A stretch of 64,000 bases of DNA from CAVQRB01 sp963715055 (lineage in GTDB: Bacteria; Pseudomonadota; Alphaproteobacteria; Rhodobacterales; Rhodobacteraceae): the NCBI GenBank assembly GCA_963715055.1, contig CAVQRB010000001.1:1-64000 (forward strand), read 5' to 3'. The position numbers and the translations under genes were made by a program. The stretch's first letter is position 1; each line of letters opens with the position of its first letter. Positions 56,456 through 64,000 of this stretch are shown here, one piece after another. Below the pieces are notes generated by a model. That model saw nothing but the letters and a program-made list of their open reading frames with translations, was not told the origin of the DNA and did no database searches.

Positions 56456-57819
56456 GGAATATAGGGTCCGAAGAGCTGATCCGGCAGCCACAGGGCGATC
56501 CCCGGGAAGATGTACATCAGCACCATCGTGAAGATCACGATCCCGAGGTAGGGAATGATGCCACGGAAGATTTCCATCAGTTCGATCTGCTTTTTCAACA
56601 CACCCTTTAGGTAGTAGGCCGACATGGCCATGGGTGGCGTGAGGAAGGAGGTCTGGAGGTTCAGGGCGACCAGCATCGCGAAGAAGTAGGGGTTCACACC
56701 AAAGATCTCCAGCATCGGCAAGAAGATCGGCACGAAGATGATCAGGATCTCCGACCATTCCAGCGGCCATCCCAGCAGGAAGATGATGATCTGCGCCAGC
56801 ACGAGGAACTGCCAGGGTTCGAGGTCCATCGCCGTGACCCAATCCGCGATCAGGTCATGCCCGCCGAGATAGGAGAAGACCGAGGCGAAGGTCCAGGAGC
56901 CGACGAAGAGCCAGCAGACCATGGCTGTGGCCTTGGCAGTCAGAAATACGGATTCCTTCAGCTTGGTCCAGCTCATCGAGCGATAGAGCACAGCCAGGAC
57001 CATGCCGCCGAGCGCACCCATCGCCGCGGCCTCCGCAGGCGTTGCAAGTCCGCCGAGGATCGAGCCGAGAACCAGCGCGATCAGCACCGTCAGCGGGACG
57101 AAACTGACCAGCAGGTTCCAGTAGATCTCACGCGGGGGCGGCACTTCTTCGAAGTTGGGTTTGGGTGCGAGCGATGGCGTGATCCAGACGCGGACGATGA
57201 CATAGACGATGTAGAGCCCAGCTAGAAGCATCCCGGGAAAGACTGCCGCCGCATAGAGGCGGAGCGGGGAGAGATCCGCGATCGCCGAATAGACGATCAG
57301 CATGATCGAGGGCGGGATCAGGATGCCGAGCGTGCCGCCGGCGCAGATGACGCCAGAGGCGAAGCTCTTGTTGTAATTGGCATTTGCCATGGCCGGGAAG
57401 GCCAGCAGCCCCATCAGCGTGACCACGGCGCCCACGATTCCCGAGGCGGTCGAGAAAACCGCACAGGTGACGAGTGCAGCAATCGCCAGCGAGCCGGGCA
57501 GGTTGCGCGCGGCCATGTAGAGCGAGAAGAACAACTTGTCGACGATATTGGCGCGCTCCACCACGTATCCCATGAAGAGGAACAGCGGGATCGCCACCAG
57601 CGTCGGGTTTTCCATCACCGAATAGGTGTTCTGGTTCAGCAGGTAGAAGATGTTGTTGTTGAAGATATCGCCAAAGGTCTCGATCGGGTGACCCTGATGG
57701 TAGGCGTAGTAGCCAAAGGCGACGCCCATGGCCAACAGCGTGAAGGCGATGGGAAAGCCCAGCAACACCAGCACGATGAAAAGGCCCAGCATCAACAGGG
57801 CGACTTCGGGATTGGTCAT
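56452..57819 (-). CDS. TRAP transporter large permease (DctM)
   Basis: The 455-residue membrane protein has about 12 transmembrane segments. DctM features include ASGIVGAVVTLMGLLAFPAM near residue 124 and ICAGGTLGILIPPSIMLIVY. PMAMSAYYLKGV lies near the end. It uses a sodium or proton gradient to move a substrate captured by DctP. It follows dctQ by about 30 bases and precedes the amidase. Confidence 0.94.
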   Translation of the reverse strand: MTNPEVALLMLGLFIVLVLLGFPIAFTLLAMGVAFGYYAYHQGHPIETFGDIFNNNIFYLLNQNTYSVMENPTLVAIPLFLFMGYVVERANIVDKLFFSLYMAARNLPGSLAIAALVTCAVFSTASGIVGAVVTLMGLLAFPAMANANYNKSFASGVICAGGTLGILIPPSIMLIVYSAIADLSPLRLYAAAVFPGMLLAGLYIVYVIVRVWITPSLAPKPNFEEVPPPREIYWNLLVSFVPLTVLIALVLGSILGGLATPAEAAAMGALGGMVLAVLYRSMSWTKLKESVFLTAKATAMVCWLFVGSWTFASVFSYLGGHDLIADWVTAMDLEPWQFLVLAQIIIFLLGWPLEWSEILIIFVPIFLPMLEIFGVNPYFFAMLVALNLQTSFLTPPMAMSAYYLKGVLKKQIELMEIFRGIIPYLGIVIFTMVLMYIFPGIALWLPDQLFGPYIP

Positions 57820-57849
57820 CTTGGAATTCTTTCTTCGCTCGGTGCCGGG

Positions 57850-58440
57850 TCAGGTTTTGCCGGGATGAATCTTCTGAAGTTCGCTAATATCCGCCTCGGT
57901 GAGCAGATCTTCGGTCTCCTGCACATCTGCGAGACGTTCGGGCCACTTTCCCGTCTTCATTGCGATGACGCAGCGGATCAGTTCCGCGAATCCCTGAATC
58001 ATCAGGAGGACGCCGGCGACGGGGATCAGCGACTTGAAGAAATAGATCTGGATACTTGCGGGGCTGTTGAAGCTCACTTCCTTGTAGCGCCAGCTGTCCG
58101 AGGCGATCTCGTAGCCGTACCACGCGAGGGCGGTAATGCCGGGGAAGAAGAACAGGAAGTAGAGCACGAAATCGAGGCTTGCCTGAACCTTCACCGGAAA
58201 GAGGCGGTAGAGCACGTCCGCACGCACATGGGTGTCCTGAGCCAGCGCATAGGCTCCGCACATCAGGAACAGCGCCCCGTACATCTGGATCATCATGTCG
58301 AAGGCCCAGACGGTCGGGTTGTTGAGCACATATCTTACGAAAACTTCGTAGGACACCGAGAGCGTCAGGATCATGATGCACCATCCGAAGGCGCGTCCGA
58401 CCCAAAGGCTCAGGCCCTCGATGGCGTGAACAAGTTTCAT
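57850..58440 (-). CDS. TRAP transporter small permease (DctQ)
   Basis: The 196-residue four-helix membrane protein has AFGWCIMILTLSVSYEVFVR near the start, then RADVLYRLFPVKVQASLDFV. It is of the longer DctQ type that pairs with mannitol/chloroaromatic-type DctP proteins. It lies between dctP and dctM. A hairpin separates it from dctP. Confidence 0.9.
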   Translation of the reverse strand: MKLVHAIEGLSLWVGRAFGWCIMILTLSVSYEVFVRYVLNNPTVWAFDMMIQMYGALFLMCGAYALAQDTHVRADVLYRLFPVKVQASLDFVLYFLFFFPGITALAWYGYEIASDSWRYKEVSFNSPASIQIYFFKSLIPVAGVLLMIQGFAELIRCVIAMKTGKWPERLADVQETEDLLTEADISELQKIHPGKT

Positions 58441-58504
58441 TCGTCTGCCTCCCCCGCATCCGATGGTCGGGCCCCTGGATCAGGGCCACTTTTTGTCGCA
58501 AAAG

Positions 58505-58530
58505 CCGGGCACCTCCAGCGAGATGCCCGG
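58505..58530 (-). terminator. intercistronic hairpin after dctP
   Basis: On the minus strand a 7-bp stem (CCGGGCA / TGCCCGG) with a 12-base loop is followed by CTTTTG. It lies between dctP and dctQ, so it may limit read-through and favour the binding protein. Confidence 0.6.
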
Positions 58531-58552
58531 TTCCAGGTTCTTGATTGTTGAA

Positions 58553-59647
58553 TCAGGCGAAGTAGTGGTTGTACGCCATCTTGTAGTCCGGCTGGTTCAG
58601 GTTGAGGTAGTTCATCACGTCCTTGGCGTAGGCCTTCTGGGACTCCATCACCTTGGCGAAGAAGGGGTCTTCCTCGGCGATCCGGTTCGCCACGGCATCC
58701 CATGCTACGAGCTGTGCCTGCATCACGCTGTCCGGCGTGCGGGTGACGGTCACACCATCCTGGGCCTGCAGCTTGATCAGGTCGTCGGAGTAACGCTTGG
58801 TGTTGCCCCAGTAGAAGCCGGAGTTTTCCGCCATGGATGCGTTCTTGATGATCGCCTTGTGCTCGTCGGAGAGGGCGTTGAACTTGTCCTTGTTGATCGT
58901 GACTTCGAAGAACTCCTGGGACTGGTGATAGGAGGCCAGCATGTAGTTCTTGGAAACGTCCTGCATGCCGAAGTCGCGGTCGGACGTCGGGTTGTTGAAC
59001 TCGGCCGCGTCGATCAGGCCGGATTTCATCGCCGGCTGGATCTCGCCGCCCGGAAGCTGCACGACCGACATGCCCATCTCGAGCATGACGTCCGCTGCCA
59101 GACCCACGGTGCGATACTTGAGGCCCTTGACCTGTGCCGCATCGGTGATCGGTTGGTTGAACCAGCCCAGCGGCTGTGCCGGCATCGGCGAGTTGAAGAA
59201 GGACACGACGTTGAGTTGCAGAGTCTCCATCAGCTCGTCGAAGAGTTCCTGTCCGCCGCCGGCGTAGACCCAGCCCAGCACTTCCTGGCTCGACCAGCCG
59301 AAGCAGGGGCCGGTGCCGAAGAGGGATGCGGCCTTGGATTTGCCGTACCAGTAGGCCGGCACGTAGTGTGCCGCGTCCAGAACGCCGCGGTGGACAGCGT
59401 CCTGCATCTGGCTGGTCTTGACGACTGCGTCCACCGACAGGACTTCGAAGGTCAGCGAGCCGCCGGACATTTCATTGACGCGCGCCGCGAAGGACTGCGC
59501 GTTCTCAAGGAAGATACCGCCGCCCCAGGCAGCTTGCATCTTGATCGTGGTACCGGCGTCCTGCGCGATAGCCGGGGTCGCCAGAGCAGCGGCGCCCGCA
59601 ACAGCGGAGCCACGCAGGAATTTTCTGCGGTTCAGTTGTTCAGTCAT
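58553..59647 (-). CDS. TRAP transporter substrate-binding protein (DctP), Tat-exported
   Basis: The 364-residue periplasmic binding protein has a twin-arginine signal (NRRKFLRGSAVAGAAALATP). A DctP fold follows: AWGGGIFLENAQSFAARVNE near residue 40, GLKYRTVGLAADVMLEMG and DAAEFNNPTSDRDFGMQ (the last typical of the YP_/mannitol-chloroaromatic DctP group). Tat export implies folding in the cytoplasm before export. It is the first gene of the operon. A 25-nt element shared with the bhcA promoter lies 190 bases upstream. Confidence 0.92.
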   Translation of the reverse strand: MTEQLNRRKFLRGSAVAGAAALATPAIAQDAGTTIKMQAAWGGGIFLENAQSFAARVNEMSGGSLTFEVLSVDAVVKTSQMQDAVHRGVLDAAHYVPAYWYGKSKAASLFGTGPCFGWSSQEVLGWVYAGGGQELFDELMETLQLNVVSFFNSPMPAQPLGWFNQPITDAAQVKGLKYRTVGLAADVMLEMGMSVVQLPGGEIQPAMKSGLIDAAEFNNPTSDRDFGMQDVSKNYMLASYHQSQEFFEVTINKDKFNALSDEHKAIIKNASMAENSGFYWGNTKRYSDDLIKLQAQDGVTVTRTPDSVMQAQLVAWDAVANRIAEEDPFFAKVMESQKAYAKDVMNYLNLNQPDYKMAYNHYFA

Positions 59648-59839
59648 TTTTCCTCCCTAGGCGTGAGCTTGAAATGCTCACCTTGACTTGAGTGTCAGCA
59701 CATCCCTCAATCGGGACAGCTTCATGAGTTATCCAGCAACGATCTTATGAATACAAGAACTCTGATGCGACTACTTGCGGCATCCGCTTCAAACTCGATA
59801 CATTGCCGAGGTGCGATATAGAAGAATTTTCGCCGGAAA

Positions 59840-59864
59840 CAATTTTTTCGAAATGATTTTCCAT
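59840..59864 (-). promoter_or_regulatory. shared 25-nt element, copy upstream of dctP
   Basis: Read on the minus strand this begins ATGGAAAATCATTTC and ends AAAATTG. It matches the element at 60995-61019 upstream of bhcA at 22 of 25 positions. It lies 192 bases before the dctP start, in the same orientation as the gene. It is likely a BhcR operator. Confidence 0.6.
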
Positions 59865-59880
59865 GGAGGGTCGCTTTTAC

Positions 59881-59896
59881 TTAAACGTTTGTTTAA
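59881..59896. promoter_or_regulatory. inverted repeat upstream of dctP
   Basis: TTAAAC-GTTT-GTTTAA is a perfect 6-bp inverted repeat with a four-base spacer in an AT-rich region, next to the shared element. It could be an operator for a second regulator. Confidence 0.45.
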
Positions 59897-60036
59897 ATTG
59901 ATTTATATTTTTATCATTTGGCGTAGTTGCACAAAGGTGGATAGAATTTTCACAATCACTTTTTACCGAGACTGCACGTAATTCGTGGATATCGGGAATA
60001 CGTGGGGGTTGCGCAACCGCATGGTCGCGCAGGCGA

Positions 60037-60858
60037 TCATTTTGCAGGCGCCTGTCCGCCAATCAGACCGGTAATTTTCCGTGCGGCTTCAGCCACCGTC
60101 GCGCCGAGTTCCGGAACGCGCAGGGCGTCGAACCTTGTGCTGGGCCCCGAGATCGAGACGCCGCCGCAGGGTTCACGGTGTTCGTCGTAAATCACGCTGC
60201 CAATGCATGACATGCCGCTGTAGCGTTCTTCCCCATCGAAGGACCACCCGCGCGCCCGGGTTCTGGCAAGATCATCGAAGAGCGCTGCCGGGGTGACAAG
60301 CGTCTTGTCGGTGAAGGCCACAAGGCCCGTGCCGCTGAGCAATTTGCGCACGCGCTCTTCGGGCAGCGCCGACAGGATAGCCTTGCCCGTGCCCGAGGCA
60401 TGCATCGACGTGCGGGTGCCGCGCGCGAAGAAGGCGCGAATTGGGTTCGGCGTTTCGATCTGGCCGACGAAGACCACTTCTGCGCCGTCTGGTATGGCGA
60501 GATTGGCCGTTTCCCCGGTTTTCTCCATCAAGTGGCGCATCACCGGACGGCTGACTTCGACGAGATTGGTGCGGTTCATGAAGGCGGCACCGGTCCGGTA
60601 CGCCTCGATCCCGATGGACCAGTCCTGCCGATCCTCGTTAAAAGCAACAAAACCATGCTTCTGAAGGGTTGTCAGGATGCGATGGGTTGTTGCCGTGGGT
60701 ACACCGAGCGACAGGGAAAGATCGGTCAGGGTGGCGCGATCCGAACGCGCCACGGCGACCAGAACGCTCAAGGCCCTGTCGAGGGACTGCATGGTGCCAG
60801 CGGTGCTTTCCTTGAACTTGGACTTCGGCCTGCCGCGTGGTCGTGGTTGCTGCGCCAT
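60037..60858 (-). CDS. bhcR: IclR-family regulator of the beta-hydroxyaspartate cycle
   Basis: The 273-residue regulator has a basic N-terminus. A helix-turn-helix lies at about residues 22-75 (MQSLDRALSVLVAVARSDRA, then LGVPTATTHRILTTLQKHG), and the IclR effector domain follows (MHASGTGKAILSALPEERV). The start at 60858 has AAGGAGA. It is divergent from bhcA, exactly as BhcR in Paracoccus denitrificans (established knowledge: it senses glyoxylate and controls bhcABCD). The symbol is assigned on this context. Confidence 0.88.
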   Translation of the reverse strand: MAQQPRPRGRPKSKFKESTAGTMQSLDRALSVLVAVARSDRATLTDLSLSLGVPTATTHRILTTLQKHGFVAFNEDRQDWSIGIEAYRTGAAFMNRTNLVEVSRPVMRHLMEKTGETANLAIPDGAEVVFVGQIETPNPIRAFFARGTRTSMHASGTGKAILSALPEERVRKLLSGTGLVAFTDKTLVTPAALFDDLARTRARGWSFDGEERYSGMSCIGSVIYDEHREPCGGVSISGPSTRFDALRVPELGATVAEAARKITGLIGGQAPAK

Positions 60859-60904
60859 GTACTGCTCTCCTTGCCGGGGTTTGTGTTCGACCAGATTTAC
60901 AGAA

Positions 60905-60919
60905 ATGAAAAATAATTTC
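60905..60919 (+). promoter_or_regulatory. first copy of ATGAAAAATAATTTC in bhcR-bhcA region
   Basis: A 15-base sequence identical to the first 15 bases of the element at 60995. The two are 90 bases apart within the 213-base divergent promoter region. GAAA-N5-TTTC half-sites suggest an IclR-type dimer site. Confidence 0.5.
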
Positions 60920-60994
60920 AATACACACTCTAATTCTGAAAATGGAAATAAAAAATAACAATAAAAACAATAAGTAAGTATTTATAAATATATT

Positions 60995-61019
60995 ATGAAA
61001 AATAATTTCGAGAAAATTG
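60995..61019 (+). promoter_or_regulatory. shared 25-nt element, copy upstream of bhcA
   Basis: It begins ATGAAAAATAATTTC and ends AAAATTG, ending 52 bases before the bhcA start. It matches the element upstream of dctP at 22 of 25 positions and shares its first 15 bases with 60905-60919. It is likely a BhcR operator. Confidence 0.6.
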
Positions 61020-61071
61020 CATTTGCGGCTCCGCCTGTTAAAACACAGTGGTGGCATAGGAGGAGACCGCA

Positions 61072-62262
61072 ATGTCAGATCAGAATCCCCTGTTTATTCC
61101 CGGGCCGACGAACATACCCGACCGGCTGCGTGCGGCGATGAACATACAGACCCGTGATCACCGCGCGCCGGACTTCGTGGAGACGTTCCGGCCCGTGCTT
61201 GAAGGCACCAAGAAAGTCTTCAAGACAACATCCGGCACCGTGATCACCTTTCCGGCAAGCGGGACCGGTGGCTGGGAGGCGGCCATCACCAACACGCTGA
61301 GCCCCGGCGACAAGATTCTCGTCGCCCGCTACGGCATGTTCAGCCACAAGTGGATCGACATGTGCCAGCGCCATGGTCTGGATGTGCAGATCATCGAATG
61401 CCCCTGGGGCAGCGGTGCTCCAGCAGCCAAATTCGAGGCGGCGCTCACCGCTGACAAGAGCCGCGCGATAAAGGCGGTGCTGGTCACGCACAACGAGACG
61501 GCGACCGGTGTGAAGTCGGACATTGCCGCGGTGCGCGCCGCGATGGACGCGTCGAGCCATCCGGCGATGCTCTTCGTCGATTGCGTCAGTTCCTTGGGCT
61601 CCATGGATTTCCGCATGGACGATTGGGGCGTGGATATCGCGGTTTCCGGTTCGCAGAAGGGTTTCATGCTAAATACCGGAATGGCCATCCTCGGCGTCTC
61701 GCCAAAGGCGTTGGACGCAATGGAAGGCGCCAGGCTGCACCGCACCTTCTTCGACTTCCGGGACATGCTCAAGACCAACGCCTCTGGCGGTTTTCCCTAT
61801 ACGCCGCCACTGCAACTGATTTTCGGGATGCGTGAGAGCCTCAAGATGCTCGAAGAGGAGGGGCTCGACAATGTCTTCGCCCGACATCACCGCCTCGCTG
61901 AAGGTGTGCGCCGCGCGGTCGATGCCTGGGGCCTGAAGCTGGTCGCGGAGTCGCCGGAGCTTTACTCCGACACGGTCAGTGCCGTTTATGTGCCGAAAGG
62001 CTTCAACAGCAACCGTCTGACCGAGCAAGCCTTCAACGCTTACGGCGTGTCCTTCGGGGTGGGCCTGGGCGAGATGAACGGCAAGGCATTCCGGATCGGG
62101 CATCTTGGCATGCTGACGGATGTCATGGTGCTCTCCGGGCTCGCCACGATCGAGATGGCAATGGCCGATCTCGACTATCCGATCACACTTGGCACTGGCG
62201 TGGCCGCCGCACAGGACTACTTCCGCCTGAGCCGCACCGCCGCGATCAAGACCGCCGCATAA
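61072..62262 (+). CDS. bhcA: L-aspartate--glyoxylate aminotransferase BhcA
   Basis: This is the first cycle enzyme: it transfers the amino group of aspartate to glyoxylate, giving glycine and oxaloacetate. The 396-residue fold-type I PLP enzyme resembles serine-glyoxylate aminotransferase: FIPGPTNIPDRLRAAMNIQT at the start, FPASGTGGWEA near residue 64 and the PLP lysine Lys196 in SGSQKGFML. An AGGAGG ribosome site is 10 bases before the ATG. It leads the operon bhcA-bhcB-bhcC. Confidence 0.93.
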   Translation: MSDQNPLFIPGPTNIPDRLRAAMNIQTRDHRAPDFVETFRPVLEGTKKVFKTTSGTVITFPASGTGGWEAAITNTLSPGDKILVARYGMFSHKWIDMCQRHGLDVQIIECPWGSGAPAAKFEAALTADKSRAIKAVLVTHNETATGVKSDIAAVRAAMDASSHPAMLFVDCVSSLGSMDFRMDDWGVDIAVSGSQKGFMLNTGMAILGVSPKALDAMEGARLHRTFFDFRDMLKTNASGGFPYTPPLQLIFGMRESLKMLEEEGLDNVFARHHRLAEGVRRAVDAWGLKLVAESPELYSDTVSAVYVPKGFNSNRLTEQAFNAYGVSFGVGLGEMNGKAFRIGHLGMLTDVMVLSGLATIEMAMADLDYPITLGTGVAAAQDYFRLSRTAAIKTAA

Positions 62263-62274
62263 GGACTGAACACC

Positions 62275-63246
62275 ATGCTGGACGCAACAACGGGGCCCGA
62301 TCTGACGATTGAACATGTGCGGGAAGCACATGAGCGGATCAAACCTTACATCCACCGCACACCGATCCTGACCTCGACCTATTTCAACGAACTGACCGGG
62401 GCGGAGCTGTTTTTCAAATGCGAGAACTTCCAGAAGGCCGGGGCCTTCAAGGTACGCGGCGCATCGAATGCCGTCTTCGGACTCTCTGACGACCTGGCCG
62501 CGAAAGGCGTGGCCACGCATTCCTCGGGCAATCATGCGTTGAGCCTGTCCTATGCGGCCGGTCGCCGCGGCATACCGTGCCACGTGGTCATGCCGCGCAC
62601 GGCACCCGAAGCAAAAAAGGCCGCGGTGCGGGGCTACGGCGGGATCATCACCGAATGCGAGCCGTCGACCACGAGCCGCGAGGCCGTGTTTGCAGAGGTA
62701 CAGGCAGCAACGGGCGCGGAATTCGTGCACCCCTACAACGACCCGCGCGTGATCGCGGGGCAGGGCACCTGCTCGCTGGAAATGATCGAGCAGGTGGAAA
62801 ATCTCGATGCGGTCGTGGCACCCATCGGCGGCGGCGGGATGATCTCGGGCACCTGCCTGACGCTCTCTAACCTCGCGCCGCACATCAAGATCTACGCCGC
62901 CGAACCGGATCAGGCGGATGACGCGGCACGCTCCTTCCGGGCGGGCCACATCATCGCGGACGATGCGCCCAATACGATTGCGGACGGGTTGAAAGTGCCG
63001 CTCAAGGAGAACACATGGCATTTCGTGTCGAACTTCGTCACGGATGTGCTGACCGCGAGCGAGCAGGAGATCATCGATGCGATGAAGCTGACCTGGGAGC
63101 GGATGAAGATCGTGATGGAGCCAAGCTGCGCCGTGCCGATGGCGGTGATCCTGCGCAATCCGGAGGTGTTCCGGGGCAAGCGCGTGGGCGTCGTCGTGAC
63201 CGGCGGAAACGTCGATTTGGATAAACTGCCCTGGATCAAGGGCTGA
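62275..63246 (+). CDS. bhcB: beta-hydroxyaspartate dehydratase BhcB
   Basis: The enzyme removes water from erythro-beta-hydroxyaspartate to give iminosuccinate. The 323-residue fold-type II PLP protein is of the threonine dehydratase / serine racemase type. Lys59 in AGAFKVRGA binds PLP. SSGNHALSLSYAA follows, then the phosphate loop PIGGGGMISG near residue 182. It starts 12 bases after bhcA. Alone it could be taken for a threonine dehydratase, but the bhcA-bhcC neighbours fix the assignment. Confidence 0.92.
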   Translation: MLDATTGPDLTIEHVREAHERIKPYIHRTPILTSTYFNELTGAELFFKCENFQKAGAFKVRGASNAVFGLSDDLAAKGVATHSSGNHALSLSYAAGRRGIPCHVVMPRTAPEAKKAAVRGYGGIITECEPSTTSREAVFAEVQAATGAEFVHPYNDPRVIAGQGTCSLEMIEQVENLDAVVAPIGGGGMISGTCLTLSNLAPHIKIYAAEPDQADDAARSFRAGHIIADDAPNTIADGLKVPLKENTWHFVSNFVTDVLTASEQEIIDAMKLTWERMKIVMEPSCAVPMAVILRNPEVFRGKRVGVVVTGGNVDLDKLPWIKG

Positions 63247-63259
63247 GGAGGGTGAGACC

Positions 63260-64000
63260 ATGAACAAGCAAGTTAACATTTCCGACTATGAAGTCGGCTA
63301 CGACATCCCGGCGTCCATCGGTATGGATGAATCGAAGATCCAGACACCCTGCCTCGTGCTCGATCTCGACGCGCTGGAGCGCAACATCAAGAAGATGGGC
63401 GACTTCGCCAAGAGCCACGGCATGCGCCACCGCGTGCATGGCAAGATGCACAAATCCGTGGATGTGGCACTGCTGCAGGAAAAACTGGGCGGCTCCGTCG
63501 GCGTTTGCTGCCAGAAGGTCTCGGAAGCGGAGGTTTTCGCCCGCGGCGGCATCAAGGACGTGCTTGTATCTAATCAGGTGCGTGACCCCGCCAAGATCGA
63601 CCGTCTGGCACGGATGCCCAAGCTTGGAGCGCGCACGATCTGCTGTGTTGATGATCTGGACAATGTGGGCGATCTGTCAGCAGCGGCCACCAAACACGGC
63701 ACGCAGATCGAATGTCTGGTGGAGATCGACTGCGGCGCGGGCCGCTGCGGCGTGACCACGACCCCTGCGGTCGTCGAGATTGCCAAGGCCATCGACGCGG
63801 CACCGGGTCTCAAGTTCGCCGGCCTGCAGGCCTACCAGGGCGCCATGCAGCACATGGACAACTATGAGGACCGCAAGGCAAAGACCGACATCGCCATCGG
63901 AATGGTGCGTGAAGCGGTCGATGCGCTGAAGGCCGAAGGGCTGGAGTGCGACATCGTCGGCGGCGGCGGCACGGGGTCTTACTACTTCGAGAGCGGCTCG
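63260..64000 (+). CDS. bhcC: beta-hydroxyaspartate aldolase BhcC (partial, cut by window end)
   Basis: The enzyme joins glycine and glyoxylate into beta-hydroxyaspartate. 247 codons are visible. The protein is an alanine racemase-like (D-threonine aldolase type) PLP enzyme: TPCLVLDLDALERNI near residue 29, then RVHGKMHKSVDVALLQ with Lys62 as the likely PLP residue. DCGAGRCGV and a GGGGTGSYY phosphate motif near the window end follow. GAGGAGGG lies before the ATG. The iminosuccinate reductase gene bhcD is expected next, outside the window. Confidence 0.93.
   Translation, partial: MNKQVNISDYEVGYDIPASIGMDESKIQTPCLVLDLDALERNIKKMGDFAKSHGMRHRVHGKMHKSVDVALLQEKLGGSVGVCCQKVSEAEVFARGGIKDVLVSNQVRDPAKIDRLARMPKLGARTICCVDDLDNVGDLSAAATKHGTQIECLVEIDCGAGRCGVTTTPAVVEIAKAIDAAPGLKFAGLQAYQGAMQHMDNYEDRKAKTDIAIGMVREAVDALKAEGLECDIVGGGGTGSYYFESGS

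Larger units (their letters stand above)
59648..60036. other. intergenic region upstream of the TRAP operon
   Basis: This 389-base, AT-rich stretch lies between dctP (leftward) and the 3' end of bhcR. It holds the leftward dctP promoter, the 25-nt shared element (59840-59864) and an inverted repeat at 59881-59896. No gene is seen. Confidence 0.6.

Noticed and set aside
62275..63246. Threonine dehydratase / serine racemase as the function of this gene
   Set aside because: The fold is the same, but the position between bhcA and bhcC, next to bhcR, points to beta-hydroxyaspartate dehydratase.
61669..63279. 536-codon frame on the minus strand opposite bhcA and bhcB
   Set aside because: Antisense to two well-supported enzymes, with no recognised motif.

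Overview
The window reads as chromosome of a marine Rhodobacteraceae (Roseobacter-group) alphaproteobacterium. Base composition is GC-rich by eye. Typical Rhodobacteraceae gene sets are present: ccmABCDG, hom-glpX-recJ, a VPLPA-CTERM protein, a formate dehydrogenase cluster with the DUF3305/DUF3306/TorD accessory genes, and the beta-hydroxyaspartate cycle genes. Almost all assignments rest on recognising protein motifs by eye; no search was run.

Layout. Positions 1-26,400 are mostly housekeeping: tRNA-Glu, hom-glpX-recJ, a TetR regulator with a visible operator, serS, yajC-secD-secF, ccmABCDG, acnA, a lipid A-type acyltransferase, an orphan fliG, purB and bioY. Several small secreted proteins lie between them (26.5-27.4 kb and elsewhere). 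Positions 27.7-34.4 kb hold a LysR-centred catabolic island: a GST, an enolase-superfamily enzyme, a TauE/SafE permease and lysR on the minus strand, divergent from a tctCBA tripartite transporter. Positions 34.5-36.8 kb hold a tungstate-type ABC transporter (tupBCA) whose permease gene carries a one-base frameshift.

Positions 36.8-39.9 kb are a gene graveyard. Remnants of a di-heme oxidoreductase and an imelysin gene are fused, at a short microhomology, to a second copy of the tupA 3' end. A methyltransferase gene with a UGA in place of an expected Trp codon follows. Positions 41.2-53.7 kb form a large formate dehydrogenase locus: poorly characterised accessory genes on the minus strand, then the DUF3305-DUF3306-torD-tat-fdhA-fdhB-fdhI operon on the plus strand. 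fdhB also has a one-base (+G) frameshift near its 3' end.

Positions 53.9-64.0 kb form a glycolate/glyoxylate-type module. A TRAP transporter, an amidase and a 2-hydroxyacid dehydrogenase lie on the minus strand next to the regulator bhcR. The divergent bhcA-bhcB-bhcC (cut by the window end) encode the beta-hydroxyaspartate cycle, which turns glyoxylate plus glycine into an oxaloacetate precursor. A 25-nt element (22 of 25 identical) occurs upstream of both the TRAP operon and bhcA, in the same orientation relative to each. This suggests one regulon. The tungstate importer and the Cys-type formate dehydrogenase also fit together, suggesting a tungsten or molybdenum enzyme that oxidises formate. 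The decayed genes and the two +G frameshifts are the main irregularities.
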